A stretch of 7,883 nt of DNA, taken from the NCBI GenBank assembly GCA_947625175.1, contig CANQNI010000069.1, positions 1-7,883 on the forward strand, written 5' to 3'. The translations under genes and the position numbers were made by a program. Within the stretch, counting starts at the first letter, position 1; each line of letters begins with the position of its first letter. Under the pieces are notes generated by a model. That model saw nothing but the letters and a program-made list of their open reading frames with translations, had not been told where the DNA came from and searched no databases. Source of the DNA: an uncultured Eubacteriaceae bacterium. GTDB lineage: Bacteria; Bacillota; Clostridia; Eubacteriales; Eubacteriaceae. Below, piece after piece: positions 5,831 through 7,883 of this stretch.

Positions 5831-5880
5831 TTTGCAAATATTTTGTATTATCAGCTCTAATTTTTTTCAAAATTTGCAAA
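5831..5880. promoter_or_regulatory. Two TTTGCAAA palindromes 42 bp apart, candidate operators
   Basis: Identical 8-bp palindromes at 5831-5838 and 5873-5880 are exactly 42 bp apart, close to four helical turns. Adjacent bases also form an inverted repeat (GCAAATATTTTG facing CAAAATTTGC). They lie in the middle of the intergenic region between the HdeD-like gene and the TetR gene, where an autoregulator would bind. No binding has been shown; in AT-rich DNA such short palindromes can arise by chance. Confidence 0.4.
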
Positions 5881-5995
5881 GGAAAATGTTTAAATAAAAT
5901 TTAGTGGGTATATTATTAAATTGCGTATAGGAATAATTTTCTTTAATTTCTCCTCCCTCTTTTTTCTTCTACTTACTTTCTGATATCATTAGATT

Positions 5996-6577
5996 ATGGA
6001 CGAGTCAAAATATTTAATTAAAGACGAAATGTCCCAGTTGATAATACAGACAGCTAGAAAGATTGCCGAAAAAGAAGGAGCCAAGCAGGTCACTGTAAGA
6101 AAAATCCTCAAAGATTTAAATATATCCAACCGGGTTTTTTATAACCGGTTTAAGAATATTGAAGAAGTCTTAAGTTATATTTATAAGAACGTGACTAAAT
6201 CACTTCAGTTAACGATTGATTTAGACTGTAACACAGCAGAAGAATATTATGATCTTCTTGTTTCAGTTCCTATTAAAACGCTTAAGAACTATTATAAAAA
6301 AACTGAAGGTCTTGAGCAGTTAATCTTTGAAAAAGATAGTCATGAGGAACAAAATATTACCTGGTGGCATGACAATATAACACAGTTACTCCAATATGGC
6401 GTTAATAAGGGATATTTAAAGGAATTTAATGTAGAAGCAGTCAGTTATATAATCTGGTGCTTTGTAAGAAGTTTCTATGCTGATGTAGTTGTTCGGAACA
6501 TACCAGTCGAAGATGCAGAAAGTATCTTCAATCTGGGATTTAAAATATTTTTAGAAGGATTAAAACCTGCGGATTAA
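5996..6577 (+). CDS. TetR/AcrR-family transcriptional regulator
   Basis: A 193-residue regulator with an N-terminal DNA-binding domain. Helix 1 is around QLIIQTARKIAEKEG (14-28), and the helix-turn-helix spans about 32-52 (VTVRKILKDLNISNRVFYNRF), followed by KNIEEVLSYIY, the standard TetR pattern. The rest (about 65-190) is a helical ligand-binding/dimer domain with no recognisable ligand signature. It probably binds dyads in its own upstream region and controls the divergent HdeD-like gene and/or the dehydrogenase-like gene that follows. No Shine-Dalgarno precedes the ATG at 5996. A TATCAT sits 6 bases before it, hinting at a leaderless transcript; an in-frame ATG at 6029 is an alternative start but has no better ribosome site. 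The stop codon lies in the loop of a terminator-like hairpin. Confidence 0.85.
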   Translation: MDESKYLIKDEMSQLIIQTARKIAEKEGAKQVTVRKILKDLNISNRVFYNRFKNIEEVLSYIYKNVTKSLQLTIDLDCNTAEEYYDLLVSVPIKTLKNYYKKTEGLEQLIFEKDSHEEQNITWWHDNITQLLQYGVNKGYLKEFNVEAVSYIIWCFVRSFYADVVVRNIPVEDAESIFNLGFKIFLEGLKPAD

Positions 6578-6595
6578 TTCGCCGGTTTTTATTTT
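6562..6595 (+). terminator. Terminator or attenuator overlapping the TetR stop codon
   Basis: AAAACC (6562-6567) pairs with GGTTTT (6584-6589), then after one T/C mismatch GCGGA (6569-6573) pairs with TTCGC (6578-6582), leaving a loop of four bases (6574-6577) that holds most of the TAA stop. A U-rich tail (TTTTTATTTT, 6586-6595) follows. A ribosome reaching the stop would melt the hairpin, so termination could depend on translation. The dehydrogenase-like gene starts only 26 bp later. Confidence 0.65.
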
Positions 6596-6603
6596 CACTA
6601 TTT

Positions 6604-6618
6604 AGCACAAGGTGTGCT
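6604..6618 (+). promoter_or_regulatory. Ribosome site of the dehydrogenase-like gene in a hairpin loop
   Basis: AGCAC (6604-6608) and GTGCT (6614-6618) are perfect inverted arms flanking AAGGT, so the Shine-Dalgarno AAGGTG (6609-6614) sits in the loop, 6 bases before the ATG at 6621. This spacing is why I prefer 6621 to the GTG at 6612, which lies inside the ribosome site itself. Confidence 0.55.
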
Positions 6619-6620
6619 CC

Positions 6621-7814
6621 ATGAAAATATTAGACAAAATTTACTACCGTATTCATCAAAAGTATATTAGAGCTATGATTCCGTTTTTACCGAAGCGACA
6701 GCCTGAACTAGTAGATCATTTTAGTGAAATACCTATTGAGTTAAAAGTTCGTCATATTAGTAGAGTCCTTATTATTACTAATAAGAAAGTAATAAATACA
6801 GCTCTTATTAGTGACCTGATAAACTATTTAGTCAGCTCTAATATTAGTATCTCAATTTATCAGGATGTTAAAGATGAACCCTCTTTAGAAAATGTACTAG
6901 AAGCTGCCCTCGAATATTTAAAGACCGGTTCACAGGCCATCATTGCCCTGGGTGGCTCATCAGCCATTAATTGTGCTAAATCAGTAGCAGCAAAAATTGC
7001 TTTAACTGGAATTAAAAATCCTAAAAAGACCAGTATATTTAAAGTTTTAAAAAAAGCACCCTTTTTAATTGCTATACCATTAACTGCCAAAGCAGGCTCC
7101 AATTTGACTCAGGCTCCTCTTCTAACCAAACCACTTGGAATAGAACAACAAATTGATAATTTTTATATAATCCCTGACCTGGCTGTTTTAAATCCAATTA
7201 AAACTATTCCGATTCCAGAAGAACTGGCTGCAACCTCAGGTTTTGATGTACTAACGTTTGCTATTGAAGCTTATCTGAATAATTCACTAGATAAAGAATC
7301 AGAAATGAGTCTCATTGAATCGATTTATATTATCTATAAAACCATAGAAAGAGCCTGTAAAAACGATTGTGAAGAGATAAGAGAGAAAATGACCTTTGCT
7401 GCCTCCCTGGCTTTTAGCGCTTTTTCTAAGCTTTATGCAGGTTATATTAATGCTTTAGCACAGGCTTGTCGTGAAATGTACAATCTGGATCACAGACTAA
7501 TCAGTATAGTCTTACTTCCAGTAGTATTACGCTCCTATCAGCCGGTAATTAATAAAAAATTACATAAACTTGCCCTAAGACTTGAAATGATTAATAAAGA
7601 TACGCCTGTTAGTAAAGGAGCAGAAATATTTTTAAATGAGATAAATAAACTCCAGGAGAGATTAGGTATTTCAGCTAAAGTAGATACGATTAAGATAGAA
7701 GATGTTCCAGTTTTAGCTTATAGAGCAGCTGAGGTTGCCAATTCGCTCTATCCGGTTCCAATCCTAATGGATAATAAAGAACTTGAACAGATTCTGTATC
7801 AAATAATTGAATAA
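6621..7814 (+). CDS. Iron-containing alcohol dehydrogenase-fold protein with degenerate active site
   Basis: A 397-residue protein of the iron-containing (group III) alcohol dehydrogenase family. Positions below count from the ATG, so they are 3 lower than from the GTG at 6612. The N-terminal extension (YYRIHQKYIRAMIPFLPKRQPEL, 8-30) marks a Firmicute subgroup. The fold is clear from ALGGSSAINCAK (109-120), IPLTAKAGSNLTQ (152-164), PDLAVLNP (185-192), ATSGFDVLTFAIEAY (204-218), YAGYINALAQACREMYNLDHR (272-292) and IVLLPVV (296-302). Against the usual pattern, GGGSxxD is GGSSxxN. Of the four metal ligands Asp (209) and the last His (291) remain, while the second is Phe213 and the third Asn277; the nearby His is Gln281. 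Dehydrogenase activity is therefore doubtful. It follows the TetR gene by 43 bases across a hairpin, in the same direction, so it may be a target or partner of the regulator. A pseudoenzyme with a regulatory or ligand-binding role, or an enzyme with another metal, is possible. Confidence 0.82.
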   Translation: MKILDKIYYRIHQKYIRAMIPFLPKRQPELVDHFSEIPIELKVRHISRVLIITNKKVINTALISDLINYLVSSNISISIYQDVKDEPSLENVLEAALEYLKTGSQAIIALGGSSAINCAKSVAAKIALTGIKNPKKTSIFKVLKKAPFLIAIPLTAKAGSNLTQAPLLTKPLGIEQQIDNFYIIPDLAVLNPIKTIPIPEELAATSGFDVLTFAIEAYLNNSLDKESEMSLIESIYIIYKTIERACKNDCEEIREKMTFAASLAFSAFSKLYAGYINALAQACREMYNLDHRLISIVLLPVVLRSYQPVINKKLHKLALRLEMINKDTPVSKGAEIFLNEINKLQERLGISAKVDTIKIEDVPVLAYRAAEVANSLYPVPILMDNKELEQILYQIIE

Positions 7815-7883
7815 TCAAAATATCATAAAGTAGAAACGACTTATAAACTTCATATGGTTTATCAATGTCATCAACTTTAGAAT

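Noticed and set aside
6860..7102. Minus-strand open frame of 80 codons
   Set aside because: Antisense to the dehydrogenase-like gene, no ribosome site and no family resemblance.
7815..7883. Dyad ATAAAC/GTTTAT (7843-7862) as a terminator of the dehydrogenase-like gene
   Set aside because: A 6-bp AT-rich stem with an 8-base loop and no U-tract; nothing else can be supported in this 69-bp tail.

Overview
The window is about 7.9 kb of AT-rich, densely packed bacterial DNA. Low GC, Shine-Dalgarno sites of the GGAG/AGAGG type, a DUF348/G5/lytic-transglycosylase wall protein of the YabE type and a cysteine-rich DUF2148 protein together suggest a Firmicute, probably an anaerobic clostridial (Eubacteriales-like) lineage. 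The genus cannot be fixed from the sequence alone. No rRNA, tRNA or CRISPR array was found.

Layout, left to right. (1) Bases 1-74 look like the right end of an IS200/IS605-type element whose body lies off the left edge. They fold into strong hairpins and end in GGGAGTATGTCA. (2) The element abuts a remnant of a DUF4143-type AAA ATPase gene (minus strand, 75-629), which is cut off by the insertion and also split by a frameshift near 440-448. Upstream of it lie three palindromic repeats at an exact 39-bp period (676-780). (3) A minus-strand gene with its own promoter and terminator encodes a membrane-anchored DUF348-G5-transglycosylase wall protein (877-1938). (4) A small two-helix membrane protein with a long acidic tail (2053-2610) follows. 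(5) A tightly overlapping minus-strand operon carries a DUF2148 Fe-S-type protein, a Nit2-like amidase and a P1/S58 (DmpA/NylC-type) self-cleaving hydrolase (5008 down to 2678). It may read through into the acidic-tail gene, because no GC-rich terminator separates them. (6) An HdeD/DUF308 six-helix membrane protein (5134-5718) is divergent from a TetR-family regulator (5996-6577) across a 277-bp intergenic region rich in dyads. (7) Immediately after the TetR gene is a protein with the iron-containing alcohol dehydrogenase fold (6621-7814). Its predicted metal ligands and nucleotide loop are partly lost, so it may be a pseudoenzyme.

The functional units are probably these: a ferredoxin-like protein with two amide hydrolases (possible amide, omega-amide or beta-peptide/lactam-oligomer breakdown); a wall-remodelling enzyme; and a TetR regulator that may control the divergent HdeD gene and the downstream dehydrogenase-like gene. 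The most unusual points are the degenerate dehydrogenase beside a regulator, the NylC-like Asn-Thr processing site in the P1 hydrolase, the 39-bp periodic palindromes, and the IS end with a guide-RNA-like layout inside an ATPase gene.
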